From NCBI GenBank assembly GCA_036268995.1, contig DATATB010000090.1, positions 1 through 64,000 on the forward strand: a stretch of DNA of 64,000 bases, given 5' to 3'. How positions within the stretch are numbered: the first letter of the stretch is position 1; every line of letters begins with the position of its first letter. The notes under the pieces are model-generated. The model searched no databases. It was not told the origin of the DNA and saw nothing but the letters and a program-made list of their open reading frames with translations. This DNA comes from DATATB01 sp036268995 (GTDB taxonomy: Bacteria > Planctomycetota > Planctomycetia > Pirellulales > PNKZ01). Below, piece by piece: positions 35,845 through 45,255 of this stretch. The translations under genes were made by a program, and so were the position numbers.

Positions 35845-37173
35845 ATGGATCAGATCCTCTATCAGTACAAGCTGAACCTCACGACATGGATGTACCTATC
35901 GTCGCTGCTGACGATCGCCATCTATTTCAAGTTCAGCCGCCTGTGGAGCCTGCGTAATCTCGACCTGCTCGGCCTGATCGCCCTGGCGCCGGGCCTGCTG
36001 CTGGTGAGCCTCCAGGGGCAAGCCAACCAGATCGGCTATATCTGGTTGTTTGGCACCGGGGCGTTCTTCCTGGTGCGACTGCTGCTGGACCCGATGCTCG
36101 TGCGGCGGCCGCTGTTGGAACCCAATCTCACGGCCGGCGGCTTGACGTTCATCGCCGTCTCGCTGATGGCGTTCATGCTGGTGAACGTCCTTACCAAGGA
36201 TCCGCAGGAGAGCGATCTCGACGGCCCGCGCCGGCTACGGGCGCTCATGGCCCGGCGCGAATCTTCGACCGATACCAGCCTCTCGAAGCTCGGCCCCGGC
36301 TACGCGCCGATGCATTTTCTGCCTAGCATTTCGATGCGCGCGCTGATGCCGGCCGATCCGCAATTGTCGGAAGAGAGCGGCCGCTACAAGGCCGATCTGG
36401 CCACTGCCCGCACGATGGCGATACTCTCGCACCTGGCCGTCGTGCTGGGCATCGTGCTGATCGGCGTGCGGCATTACGACAACATTCGGACGGGCATTGC
36501 CGCCGCCACGCTGTATCTGCTCTTGCCTTACACGGCCGAGATGACCGGCCGCATCGACCATGTGCTGCCGGCTGCGCTGTTGGTCTGGACCGTCGTCGCC
36601 TACCGCCGGCCTTTGATCGCCGGCATGCTACTGGGATTGTGTACCGGCGTAATTTATTATCCGGTGTTTCTGCTGCCGCTGTGGTGCGGCTTTTACTGGC
36701 AGCGCGGGCTGTTGCGTTTCCTGCTCGGCTTCTTCGTCATGTTGGCGGCCCTGGTGGCCAGTCTGGCGTTCATATCGCAGGACATGAATTCGTTTCTGAT
36801 GCAGGTCAAGATGATGCTGGGCTGGACCAGCTTCTCGCTCGACAGCGGCGCCCAAGGGTTTTGGGCCATGAGCGATTCGATCGGCCCTTATCGCATTCCC
36901 GTGCTCGTCGCCTTTATGGTGATGAGTGCCGGCTTTGCGCTCTGGCCGGCGCAAAAGAACCTGGGCACGCTCTTGAGCTGCTCGGCGGCCGTGATGCTGG
37001 GCACGCAGTTCTGGCACGCGCAATCCGGCGGCCTGTACATGGGCTGGTATCTGCCGCTGCTGCTGCTGACCGTCTTCCGGCCCAATCTCGAAGACCGCGT
37101 CGCCGTCACCGCGCTGGGCGAAGGCTGGTGGGGCCGCCGCCGTTTCCAGGTCAGTCATCACCAGGCGGCATAG
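35845..37173 (+). CDS. Polytopic inner-membrane protein, unknown
   Basis: 442 residues with about nine or ten hydrophobic helices (for example TTWMYLSSLLTIAIYF, LIALAPGLLLVSL, LLGFFVMLAALVASLAFI). A soluble loop of ~60 residues lies between helices 4 and 5 (DPQESDLDGPRRLRALMARR). The region after it (TGIAAATLYLLLPYTAEMTGRIDHVLPAALLVW) resembles the core of GT-C glycosyltransferase-like membrane proteins, but no catalytic Asp pair is certain. The stop TAG is followed directly by a palindromic repeat. Confidence 0.8.
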   Translation: MDQILYQYKLNLTTWMYLSSLLTIAIYFKFSRLWSLRNLDLLGLIALAPGLLLVSLQGQANQIGYIWLFGTGAFFLVRLLLDPMLVRRPLLEPNLTAGGLTFIAVSLMAFMLVNVLTKDPQESDLDGPRRLRALMARRESSTDTSLSKLGPGYAPMHFLPSISMRALMPADPQLSEESGRYKADLATARTMAILSHLAVVLGIVLIGVRHYDNIRTGIAAATLYLLLPYTAEMTGRIDHVLPAALLVWTVVAYRRPLIAGMLLGLCTGVIYYPVFLLPLWCGFYWQRGLLRFLLGFFVMLAALVASLAFISQDMNSFLMQVKMMLGWTSFSLDSGAQGFWAMSDSIGPYRIPVLVAFMVMSAGFALWPAQKNLGTLLSCSAAVMLGTQFWHAQSGGLYMGWYLPLLLLTVFRPNLEDRVAVTALGEGWWGRRRFQVSHHQAA

Positions 37174-37281
37174 CGGTAGCGGAATCCGTACGAATTCCGA
37201 GCAATTGTAGCCGTAGCGGAATTCGTACGAATTCCGACCACTTGCGCGCCGCGTCGGAAATCTCACGATTTCCGCTACGAC
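37171..37281. repeat. Family A repeat cluster, copy 5 (three REPs)
   Basis: Two direct REPs (37175-37200 and 37212-37238, with GAATTCGTACGAATTC cores) are followed by an inverted one (37253-37279). It fills the gap between convergent membrane-protein and HEAT genes, and the first stop codon lies 3 bases before it. Confidence 0.78.
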
Positions 37282-37294
37282 GTCCTGGCTCGCA

Positions 37295-38491
37295 TTACCC
37301 GCGGCGTGCGTCGAGCATTTTCGAGCGGCGCTGGGTGGCCAGCCAGCGCTTCCAGGCCGCCACGTCGTAGTTGAAGTTGACGTTGGGCGTCAGCAGCACC
37401 AGGGCTTCGAGCACCGAGGGATTGTGCATCTCTTGCGTGATGATCTTCGGTCCCCCGCCCCCCACGCCAAAGCCGGTGCCATTGGGGCCAAAACTCGTGG
37501 TGTAGCTGCCTTGCGGCTGCCCGGTCACGAGCTTGAACTTGTGCGTCGTCACCAGTGCGTCGACTAGCGGCGGAATGGCGCTAGTGTCCTTCATGCGGGC
37601 CAGACCGATGGCCGCGCGGTTGACGATGTTGTTGTCTTTGTCGTGCAGCTTTTGAATGTAAAAGGCGACCACCTCCGGGCTGGGCGAATTGTCCAAGTGG
37701 TCGATGCACGTTTGCCGCACTTCGTCATTCGTATCGTCCAAAGACAGCCCGGCCAGCAACTGCACCGCGGCCGGCGAACCAATGTTTGCCAGCGCATTGA
37801 CCATGAGCACGCGCACCGACTGCTCGGTTTCGTTGTCAAGCTGGCGCTTGATCGCCGCGACGGCGAACGGATCGCGAATATCGAGAATGCACTTCGTGGC
37901 TTCGTCATGGCGGTCGCTGCTCAGCCACTCGCGCCAGCGCTTGAGGTTCGTGTACCAGGTCTTTTCAGCCAGTTCGCTCTTTCGCTGCTCCTCGAGAATC
38001 TCGACTTCCTGCGGCAGCCGCCACCGGCCCTTATACTCCACGTAGCCGCGCTCGCTCATCACTTCCTGCTGCGTTTTCCATTGGCCGTCGAACCGGCCAT
38101 AGCCCAGCGCTCCGCGGGCCGCGGCATGGTCGGGGTCCAACTCGATGACCCGCTTGAGGTGTACCTTGCGGGCCTCGGTCAGCTTCTGCTCGCGGCACCA
38201 TTCGGCCAGGGCCCATTGCCCGTCGACCGTGTCGGGAAACGTGGCGCGAATTTTGTCGTATTCGACTTCCGCCGGCCGCTTGCGCTGGACTTCCTTGACC
38301 TGGTCGCGGGTGAGCGTGATTTCGCCGCCGGCATCGAGCTTGATGACGTACTTCTCGCGCGGCGTTTCGTCGGGATTGGCCAGCGTGCCCTCGACCTTGC
38401 CGCCGGTTTTGAGCATGAAGGTATCGGCGCGCGCAACTGCCGGCGCCAAACACCCCATGAGCAGCATCGCCAGCGGCAGTCGTCGTTTCAT
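37295..38491 (-). CDS. Exported HEAT-repeat protein
   Basis: 398 residues from the ATG at 38491, giving a signal peptide (MKRRLPLAMLLMGCLAPAVARA). After it TFMLKTGGKVEGTLANPDETP is a small beta domain common in planctomycete exported proteins. A TPR-like helical part (~80-180) follows, then HEAT units (~195-330: FAVAAIKRQLDNETEQSVRVLMVNALANIGSPAAVQLL). The C-terminus has a Gly-rich insertion. A scaffold role is likely. Its Shine-Dalgarno GGAAGG coincides with the edge of a REPIN-like element. Confidence 0.85.
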   Translation of the reverse strand: MKRRLPLAMLLMGCLAPAVARADTFMLKTGGKVEGTLANPDETPREKYVIKLDAGGEITLTRDQVKEVQRKRPAEVEYDKIRATFPDTVDGQWALAEWCREQKLTEARKVHLKRVIELDPDHAAARGALGYGRFDGQWKTQQEVMSERGYVEYKGRWRLPQEVEILEEQRKSELAEKTWYTNLKRWREWLSSDRHDEATKCILDIRDPFAVAAIKRQLDNETEQSVRVLMVNALANIGSPAAVQLLAGLSLDDTNDEVRQTCIDHLDNSPSPEVVAFYIQKLHDKDNNIVNRAAIGLARMKDTSAIPPLVDALVTTHKFKLVTGQPQGSYTTSFGPNGTGFGVGGGGPKIITQEMHNPSVLEALVLLTPNVNFNYDVAAWKRWLATQRRSKMLDARRG

Positions 38492-38503
38492 GTTTTCGTG
38501 CCT

Positions 38504-38592
38504 TCCGTAGGTCCGGCGAGCCGAGCCGGACCGAATTACCAGTCGGCCGCCGCCGTCCATCCCCAAGTGCCGCTCGGCTCGCGGCACCTACG
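38504..38592. repeat. REPIN-like element, family F copy 2
   Basis: The left REP CCGTAGGTCCGGCGAGCCGA and the right REP, inverted, ACGTAGGTGCCGCGAGCCGA, are separated by about 33 bases. It lies between the divergent HEAT and moaB genes, so it sits in a 5' region, unlike family A. Confidence 0.78.
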
Positions 38593-38714
38593 TTTACCGC
38601 CCCATCTTGTTAGTATAGGAAGCGGCCGCTGGCGACAGCAACGCGGCAATCGGCGGCTTACCGGTTTTTCCGCTTATAGCGGCCGCCAGCCATGCAATCG
38701 GGGGGAAGTTTGCC

Positions 38715-39224
38715 ATGAGCCAGGCAGCCAGCCAGCATCGGGCCGATGCCCCCCACGTATTGCGGTGTGCGGTGCTTACCGTCAGCGATACCCGCACGAT
38801 CGAAACCGACACCAGCGGCCAGGCGATCGTCGACCGGCTCATGGCGGCCGGACACGAGATCGCCGCTCGCCGCCTGGTGAAAGACGAGCCAACACAGGTC
38901 CGGCAGGCGATCACGGACCTGGCGGCCGACGCGGCGACGCATGCCATCCTGGTGACCGGTGGCACGGGAATCAGTGCCCGGGACCGCACTTTCGAGACCA
39001 TTGCCGAACTCCTGACCCGCACGCTGCCCGGCTACGGCGAGCTATTTCGCTGGTTGAGTTACCAGGAAATCGGCCCGGCCGCCATGCTCAGCCGGGCCAT
39101 CGGCGGGCTTTGCGGCCAGACGGTCGTGCTCAGCATGCCCGGTTCGATGGCTGCCGTACACCTAGCGATGGAAAAGCTGATCGTGCCCGAGCTGCCGCAC
39201 CTGGTTCGCGAAGCCCGGCGCTAG
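38715..39224 (+). CDS. moaB: Molybdenum cofactor biosynthesis protein MoaB/MogA family
   Basis: 169 residues. Starts with RCAVLTVSDTRTIETDTSG and contains the molybdopterin-binding GGTGISARDRTFE loop and a late VLSMPGSM, all typical of the MoaB/MogA fold that adenylylates molybdopterin before metal insertion. Length fits MoaB. No other moa/moe gene is nearby. It is read in the same direction as the following gene, 137 bases apart. Confidence 0.92.
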   Translation: MSQAASQHRADAPHVLRCAVLTVSDTRTIETDTSGQAIVDRLMAAGHEIAARRLVKDEPTQVRQAITDLAADAATHAILVTGGTGISARDRTFETIAELLTRTLPGYGELFRWLSYQEIGPAAMLSRAIGGLCGQTVVLSMPGSMAAVHLAMEKLIVPELPHLVREARR

Positions 39225-39361
39225 CGGGCGGCCCAACTGCTCTGGAGCCCGGCAGCTACGGCCGGGTATCCTACGCCCGCGGCAAACTGCTAGCGGCACG
39301 CTCTCGCGCCGCATGCCGCAAGTTCCGATCGTCTGTTTTCGCCGCCGGCCAGGAGGGCTTC

Positions 39362-40351
39362 TTGCGACGCTTGCTTTTATTGGCACTGCCCGCGGCTATC
39401 GCCTGTGGCGGCTGGTATTTCCACGAGCACTACCAGATCGAGCGCGGGCCGACCGGAATCGCCGTCAAGCCGCGCGGGTCGCAGCCCGCCCCGGTCCAGG
39501 ACACTCGTCCAATTCGTCCGGTGTTGGCCACGGCGGGCGACACGATCCGCATGGCAACGGTCAATCTCGATCCGCTGGGCGAGAGCAAACTGCAGCATCC
39601 GGAAATGTCCAAGGTCCTGGCCCAAACGGTCCGTCGCTTCGACTTGCTGGCCGTGCAGGGCATTCGCGCCGACACCTCGGATGTGCTGGCCGGCTTCGTC
39701 GAACAGCTCAACGCTAGCGGCCCGCGCTACGAATACATTCTCGGTCCACGCGTCGGGCCGCCCGGCCGCCAGCAGCAGTTCGCCTTCTTCTACAACACCG
39801 AGCGGCTCGACGCCGATCACCAGGCCGCATACGTGGTCGAAGACCCCGACGACCTGCTGACCTACGAACCGCTGGCCGTGCCCTTCGCCGCGCATCGCAC
39901 CGACGGTCCGAACATGACTTGGACGGCAATCAACGTCCTGGTCGATGCCCCGTCGGCCCAGCGTGAGCTGCCGGCGCTGGCCGAGGTGTTCCGCGCGGTG
40001 CGCGACGACGGCCGCAAAGAGGACGACATCATCATGCTCGGCGATTTTCGCATCGACGATCAGCACCTACTGGCGGCCATCGCGATTCCCTACTCGGGCT
40101 GCGCAATTACGCGCACGACCAGCAACGCGCGTCACACGGCATTGGCGGAAAACATCCTCTTCGATCGCCGCGCGACCGTCGAGTTCTCCGGCCACGCCGG
40201 CGTCTTCGATCTGATGCAGCAGTTCAATCTGAACATTACTGAAGTGCTCGAGATCGGCGAGCAATTGCCGGCCTACGCCGACTTCTACACCGGCGAAGGC
40301 GCCCGCCGCGGCCGGCTGGCGACGCCCGCGCCGGACAATCGGCTGCGGTAA
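39362..40351 (+). CDS. Endonuclease/exonuclease/phosphatase-fold protein with altered active site
   Basis: I start this 329-residue gene at the TTG at 39362 because AGGAGGG lies 5 bases before it and the protein then begins with a hydrophobic export or anchor segment (LRRLLLLALPAAIACGGW). The open frame extends much further upstream but is antisense to the HEAT gene there. The body is EEP/DNase I-like: IRMATVNLDPLGESKL, FDLLAVQGIRA, YEYILGPRVGP, DDIIMLGDFRIDDQ and a C-terminal GEQLPAYADF. In relatives I recall, these positions read VQE or VQD, GDFN or GDLN and SDHLPVWAEF. The metal-binding acidic residue, the Asn and the catalytic Asp-His pair are therefore changed, so nuclease activity is doubtful. 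Confidence 0.8.
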   Translation: MRRLLLLALPAAIACGGWYFHEHYQIERGPTGIAVKPRGSQPAPVQDTRPIRPVLATAGDTIRMATVNLDPLGESKLQHPEMSKVLAQTVRRFDLLAVQGIRADTSDVLAGFVEQLNASGPRYEYILGPRVGPPGRQQQFAFFYNTERLDADHQAAYVVEDPDDLLTYEPLAVPFAAHRTDGPNMTWTAINVLVDAPSAQRELPALAEVFRAVRDDGRKEDDIIMLGDFRIDDQHLLAAIAIPYSGCAITRTTSNARHTALAENILFDRRATVEFSGHAGVFDLMQQFNLNITEVLEIGEQLPAYADFYTGEGARRGRLATPAPDNRLR

Positions 40352-40354
40352 AGC

Positions 40355-40384
40355 GCTGTAGCGGAATTCGTGAGAATTCCGAAT
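40355..40384. repeat. Single family A REP, copy 6
   Basis: GTAGCGGAATTCGTGAGAAT followed by TCCGA, with an 8-bp palindromic core. It starts four to seven bases after the stop of the EEP-like gene. No inverted partner is visible, so it is a REP singlet. Confidence 0.75.
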
Positions 40385-40430
40385 CGGCGCAAAGCAACGG
40401 CACATGAATGTGCCGGCTAATTGGGCGCAC

Positions 40431-41912
40431 TCACGCCAGCAGTTGGCGCACGGCTTGCCCTTCGACGTCGGTGAGCCGGAAGTCGCGGCCTTGGAAGCGA
40501 TAGGTGAGCCGGGTGTGATCGATGCCCAGGCAGTGCAAGATCGTGGCGTTGAGGTCGTGTACGTGTACGCCGTCGCGGACGATGTTGTAGCAATGGTCGT
40601 CCGTTTCGCCGTGCGAGATGCCGCCGCGAATGCCGCCGCCGGCCAGCCACATGCTGAAGCAGCGGCCGTGATGATCGCGGCCGTAGTTGTCCTTAGTGAG
40701 CGTGCCTTGGCTGTAAACCGTCCGGCCGAATTCGCCACCCCAGACCACGAGCGTCTCGTCCAGCATGCCGCGCTGCTTGAGATCCTGGATCAGCGCCGCG
40801 GTGGCCCGATCGGTGTCGCCGCATTGCACGCGAATCTGCTTGGGCAGATTGCCGTGCTGGTCCCAGCCGCGATGGTAGAGCTGAATGAACCGCACGCCGC
40901 GCTCGGCCAGCCGCCGCGCCAGCAGACAGTTGCGGGCATACGTGCCGCCGCCGCCCGACTCGTCCAGCCCGTACATGGCCAGCGTCTGCCGCGTCTCGCC
41001 TGACACCTCCATCAGCTCGGGCACCGAGGTCTGCATGCGGTAGGCCATTTCGTACTGCGCGATGCGGGTGTTGATCTCGGGATCGCCCACCGCGCGGGCG
41101 GCCAGACGGTTCAGATCGCCCAGGCCGTCGAGCATTTCGCGGCGCGTGTCGCGGTCGATCCCAGAGGGATCGTGCAGGTACAGCACAGGGCTCTCGCCCG
41201 AGCGGAAGCGCACACCCTGGTGCTGCGAGGGCAAGAAGCCGCTGCCCCACAGACGCGAAAACAGCGGCTGGTCGTTGGCCCCGTTGCTGGCCAGCGAAAT
41301 CATCACCACGTAGGCCGGCAGGTTCGAGTTCTCGCTGCCCAGGCCGTAGCTGAGCCACGAACCCAGACTGGGGCGGCCGGGCTGCTGGCTGCCGGTTTGG
41401 ATGTAGGTGATGGCCGGGTCGTGATTGATCGCCTCGGTGTGCATCGACTTGACGATGGCAATGTCGTCGACGACGCGTGACGTGTGTGGCAGAAGCTCGC
41501 TGGTCCAGGCCCCGCACCGGCCGTGCTGGGCGAACTTGAACATCGGCGCGACGCAGGGAAACGACTTCTGGCCCGACGTCATGCCAGTGATGCGCTGTCC
41601 CATGCGGACGCTGGCCGGCAGCTCCTGGCCGTGGAACTTCTGGAGCTGCGGCTTGTAGTCGAATAGGTCGATATGCGACGGCCCGCCGGCCATGTGCAGG
41701 TAGATTACACGCTTGGCTTTGGGCGGCAGATGAAACTGCTTGAGCGAGCCGTGACCGCTGGTGTCGGGACCTGCGGGAGGCTGGTTCGTGGCGGCGGCCA
41801 ACAGCCCGGGGTTCAAGAGCGAGGCCAGGGCAGCGGTGCCGATGCCGGTTGCCGTGCGGCCAAAGAGCTGGCGGCGCGTGAGCAGCAGGCGGTAGGCGTC
41901 TTGGGGATTCAT
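40431..41912 (-). CDS. DUF1501 protein, Tat-exported
   Basis: 493 residues. Tat signal LTRRQLFGRTATGIGTAALAS. Mature motifs include KRVIYLHMAGGPSHIDLFDYKP, AINHDPAITYIQTGS, RFIQLYHRGWDQHGNL, VVWGGEFGRTVYSQ and DHHGRCFSMWLAGGGI, typical of DUF1501, a sulfatase/alkaline-phosphatase-superfamily-like group. It follows the PSD1 protein by three bases in the same direction. This PSD1-DUF1501 pairing is a planctomycete hallmark, present many times per genome. A role in surface glycan turnover is commonly suggested but not proven. Confidence 0.94.
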   Translation of the reverse strand: MNPQDAYRLLLTRRQLFGRTATGIGTAALASLLNPGLLAAATNQPPAGPDTSGHGSLKQFHLPPKAKRVIYLHMAGGPSHIDLFDYKPQLQKFHGQELPASVRMGQRITGMTSGQKSFPCVAPMFKFAQHGRCGAWTSELLPHTSRVVDDIAIVKSMHTEAINHDPAITYIQTGSQQPGRPSLGSWLSYGLGSENSNLPAYVVMISLASNGANDQPLFSRLWGSGFLPSQHQGVRFRSGESPVLYLHDPSGIDRDTRREMLDGLGDLNRLAARAVGDPEINTRIAQYEMAYRMQTSVPELMEVSGETRQTLAMYGLDESGGGGTYARNCLLARRLAERGVRFIQLYHRGWDQHGNLPKQIRVQCGDTDRATAALIQDLKQRGMLDETLVVWGGEFGRTVYSQGTLTKDNYGRDHHGRCFSMWLAGGGIRGGISHGETDDHCYNIVRDGVHVHDLNATILHCLGIDHTRLTYRFQGRDFRLTDVEGQAVRQLLA

Positions 41913-41915
41913 GGC

Positions 41916-44900
41916 TCAACCCTTGGTCACGGTTTCGTCCAGGTTCAGCAGCATGCTGGCCACCACGGACCAGGCGGCCAGCTCGGCGCGATCGAGCGTC
42001 GCATCGGGTTTCGACTCGCCGACGCTCAGCAGTTTGTCGGCCAATGTGGGCGTGCGGCGGAATTTGATCAGTTGATGTTCAAAGACCTTGATCAGCACGG
42101 CCGCCTCTTCGCTTGTCGGACGCCGGGCGGTCGTCAGCCGAAAGGCGTACGCGACGCGATCAACCGGCGACGAGCCCCCTTCGCGCACAATCCGTTCGGC
42201 CAGCTTGCGCGACGCTTCGACATAAGTCGGGTCGTTCATCAGCACCAAAGCTTGCAGCGGCGTGTTGGTGCGCAGCCGCCGCACGGTGCAGGTCTCGCGG
42301 TCGGGTGCGTCAAACGTGGCCAGTGAAGGTGGCGGCACCGTCCGCTTCCAGAAGGTGTACATCGTCCGCCGATACAAATCCCGCCCGTGGCTGGGCGTGT
42401 ATTTCTGCGCCGAATACGTGCCGCCGTAGGCCAGCTCGTCCCACAGGCCGTCGGGCTGGTACGGAAACACGCTTGGCCCGCCGATGGAATCATTCAGCAA
42501 TCCGCTGGCCGCCAAAGCCTGATCGCGAATCAATTCGGCCGGCAGCCGCACGCGCGGGCCACGCGCCAGCAGCCGATTCTCTGGATCTTTGGCCACCAAC
42601 TGCGGCGAGACGACTGACGCTTGCCGATACGCGGCCGACATCACGATCAGCCGCTGCATGGCCTTCACATTCCAGCCCGAGTCGCGCAACTGGCAGGCGA
42701 GCCAGTCGAGCAGTTCGGGATGCGACGGGTATTCGCCTTGCGAGCCGAAATCCTCGGAGGTCTTCACCAGCCCCGTGCCGAAATACATCTGCCACCAGCG
42801 ATTGACAATCACCCGGGCCGTCAGCGGCTGGTCGGCGGCCACCAGCCAGCGGGCCAGTCCCAACCGATTGGACGGGGCGCCGGCCGGCAGCGGCGAAAAC
42901 GACTCGGGCACGCCGGACGCGACCTTTGCGCCGTGCTTGTCGTATTGCCCGCGCACGAGCATGAATGTTTCGCGTGGCTGCGGCAGATCCTGCATGACCA
43001 TGGCCGTCGGCGAGCTTTCGAGCAGCGTTTGCTCCTGCCGGCGCACGTCGGCCAGTTGGGCGTTGAGCTTGCGCGAGGGTTCATCGCGCTGGGCGAAGTA
43101 ATAGCCGTGCAGCAATTCGCGGTGCCGCGGCGTGCGTTTCTCCGGCTTGAGCGCCAGCGCATCGAGCACGTCGGCATAGCCGGCTACTTGGCTGACTTCC
43201 AACTCCGAGAGCGCGCGATTGTAGAATCGCAGGTCGTCCAGGCTGCCTTGGAAATTCGGCGTGCCGGCCCGGCGGCCGACTTCTACCGGCTTGTCGGTGT
43301 GGATCGTGGCGGCGAGCTTATCGCCTTTGGTGTAAACATCGGGCTCTTTGCCGCCCACATAGAGCTTTAAACCCGACAGCTTGCCCGATCCGTCGTAAAC
43401 CACGGCCACGTGCTGCCAGCGGTTTAAGGGGATCGGCTGCTGGCGCGTTTGCACTTGCAGAAAATCGTCGCCGCCGGCACTGAGTCGAATCGACGCCCCG
43501 CCCCGGGCGAGCGAGAACTCCCAGCCGCGGCCTTTGGCCTTGCCGTCGGTGGCGCCGGCGATCGTCATCGAGCCGTCTTCGGTGCGCTTGACCCACGCGG
43601 CCACGGTGAACGGCCGATCACGCTCGACCGCGATGGGCTGACCCAACTCGATCCAGCCATTGGCATCCAGCGCCAGCGCCAGGCCGATGCGGCCGGCTTC
43701 GTGCGTGCGATCGCCGTGCAGCCGGCCGGGATGTTTGCCAGCGGACCGGTTCGGTGTTTCGTCATTGCCTCGGGCATCGACGGGATAATGGGCCGCCAGT
43801 CCGGCCAGCGGCAGTGGCTCGGCCTCGGGCGAGGCAATTTGCTTGCCGCTCCAGGACTTGAATTCCGCATCGGCAGCCTTGATCCGCTGAGCCAATGCCG
43901 ATTCGAGTTCGACCGCGCGAGCCCGCAGGGGCGACAGTTGTTTCTGTGTGGCGGTGTTGGGCACTTTCAGCAGCGGGGCCGCGTTGCCTTTGCGGCCGTC
44001 GAGCCCGTTTTCCGGAACATTATGAAAGAACGCGTACAGCCGGTAGTAATCGCGCTGCGTGATGGGGTCGAACTTATGATCGTGGCACTGCGCGCAGCCG
44101 ACGGTCATGCCCAGCCAGACCGTGCCGGTGGTGTTGACCCGATCGACGATGTATGCCGCAAGATATTCTTCGGCGATCGCGCCCCCTTCGAAGTTAATCA
44201 TGTGGTTGCGATTGAAGCCGCTGGCGACTTGTTGCGACAGCGTCGCGCCGGGAAGCAGGTCGCCGGCCAGTTGCTCGACCGTGAACTGATCGAACGGCTG
44301 ATTGCGATTAAAAGCCTCGATCACCCAATCACGCCAGGGCCACATGTCGCGATGGCTGTCGATGTGATAGCCATGCGTGTCGGCGTACCGGGCCGCGTCG
44401 AGCCACTCCAGCGCCATCCGCTCGCCATAATGCGGCGAGGCCAGCAGTCGATCGACTTGCCGAGCATAAGCATCCGGCCGCTGGTCGGCGACGAAGGCAT
44501 CCACCTCGGCGGGCGTCGGCGGCAAGCCGGTCAGATCGAGCGACAGCCGCCGCAGCAGCGTGGGCCGATCGGCCTCGGGCGAAGGCGCAAGCCCCGCCGA
44601 CTCGAGCCGGGCCAGAATGAACCGATCGATTGGACCGGCAGACCATTTCTGATGTGCAACCTCCGGCAGCGCCGGCCGCTTGGGCGGCACCAGCGACCAG
44701 TGCTTAGCATAGGGCGCGCCCTGCTCGACCCAGGCCTTTAAGAGCTGCTTTTGCGCGTCCGTAAGCTTCTTGTTCGAATCCGGCGGCGGCATTTGCTGGT
44801 CGGCATCGGTCGACAGTACGCGTTCGACCAGCACACTGGCGCTGGCGTTGCCAGGCACGATGGCCGGCTGGCCCGACTCGGCCGGCCGCAAGGCCGCATC

Positions 44901-45080
44901 GCGCAGGTCGAGCCGCAAGCCCGCTTGCCGCTCGTGGGCGTCCGGCCCGTGGCATTTGAAGCACTTGTCCGACAAGATCGGATGGATATCGCGGTCGAAA
45001 TCGAGCTTGCTCGGGGCAGCCGCCGCCGGCAGGCAAGCCAAGATCCAGGCCAGCGGTGCAAATGCGGCAACACGCAGCAT
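41916..45080 (-). CDS. PSD1-type protein: PSCyt1 cytochrome + DUF1549 + LamG-like + DUF1553
   Basis: 1,054 residues. Signal peptide ending AAA; then DFDRDIHPILSDKCFKCHGPDAHERQAGLRLD with the haem site Cys40-x-x-Cys43-His44 (PSCyt1). DUF1549 spans ~150-370 (DRFILARLESAGLAPSPEAD, LDLTGLPPTPAEVDAFVAD). A LamG/concanavalin-like domain lies at ~465-640 (WIELGQPIAVERDRPFTVAAWVKR), and DUF1553 at ~720-1010 (NRLGLARWLVAADQPLTARVIVNRWWQ). It is predicted to be a periplasmic or surface c-type cytochrome with carbohydrate-binding capacity. It is the first gene of a two-gene operon with the DUF1501 protein. Confidence 0.95.
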   Translation of the reverse strand: MLRVAAFAPLAWILACLPAAAAPSKLDFDRDIHPILSDKCFKCHGPDAHERQAGLRLDLRDAALRPAESGQPAIVPGNASASVLVERVLSTDADQQMPPPDSNKKLTDAQKQLLKAWVEQGAPYAKHWSLVPPKRPALPEVAHQKWSAGPIDRFILARLESAGLAPSPEADRPTLLRRLSLDLTGLPPTPAEVDAFVADQRPDAYARQVDRLLASPHYGERMALEWLDAARYADTHGYHIDSHRDMWPWRDWVIEAFNRNQPFDQFTVEQLAGDLLPGATLSQQVASGFNRNHMINFEGGAIAEEYLAAYIVDRVNTTGTVWLGMTVGCAQCHDHKFDPITQRDYYRLYAFFHNVPENGLDGRKGNAAPLLKVPNTATQKQLSPLRARAVELESALAQRIKAADAEFKSWSGKQIASPEAEPLPLAGLAAHYPVDARGNDETPNRSAGKHPGRLHGDRTHEAGRIGLALALDANGWIELGQPIAVERDRPFTVAAWVKRTEDGSMTIAGATDGKAKGRGWEFSLARGGASIRLSAGGDDFLQVQTRQQPIPLNRWQHVAVVYDGSGKLSGLKLYVGGKEPDVYTKGDKLAATIHTDKPVEVGRRAGTPNFQGSLDDLRFYNRALSELEVSQVAGYADVLDALALKPEKRTPRHRELLHGYYFAQRDEPSRKLNAQLADVRRQEQTLLESSPTAMVMQDLPQPRETFMLVRGQYDKHGAKVASGVPESFSPLPAGAPSNRLGLARWLVAADQPLTARVIVNRWWQMYFGTGLVKTSEDFGSQGEYPSHPELLDWLACQLRDSGWNVKAMQRLIVMSAAYRQASVVSPQLVAKDPENRLLARGPRVRLPAELIRDQALAASGLLNDSIGGPSVFPYQPDGLWDELAYGGTYSAQKYTPSHGRDLYRRTMYTFWKRTVPPPSLATFDAPDRETCTVRRLRTNTPLQALVLMNDPTYVEASRKLAERIVREGGSSPVDRVAYAFRLTTARRPTSEEAAVLIKVFEHQLIKFRRTPTLADKLLSVGESKPDATLDRAELAAWSVVASMLLNLDETVTKG

Positions 45081-45255
45081 GGCGATATTCCTCGTCGGTT
45101 GCCAAATCTAAGGCGGGGATGGCTAGGCTGGAAGCAACAGCAGGCTGGTCACAACAGCGGCAGGTGAGGCAATTTAGTCTACCAATGAAGCCCCACAATT
45201 GCCACAAAACCGCTTTCCCCCCTCTCGCCTCGTGGGCGAGGGGAGGTCTGATCAG

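Noticed and set aside
37643..40351. A 902-codon open frame on the plus strand
   Set aside because: Its first 550 codons are antisense to the HEAT gene and then cross the moaB gene out of frame. Only the last 329 codons, after a good ribosome binding site at 39350, have protein character.
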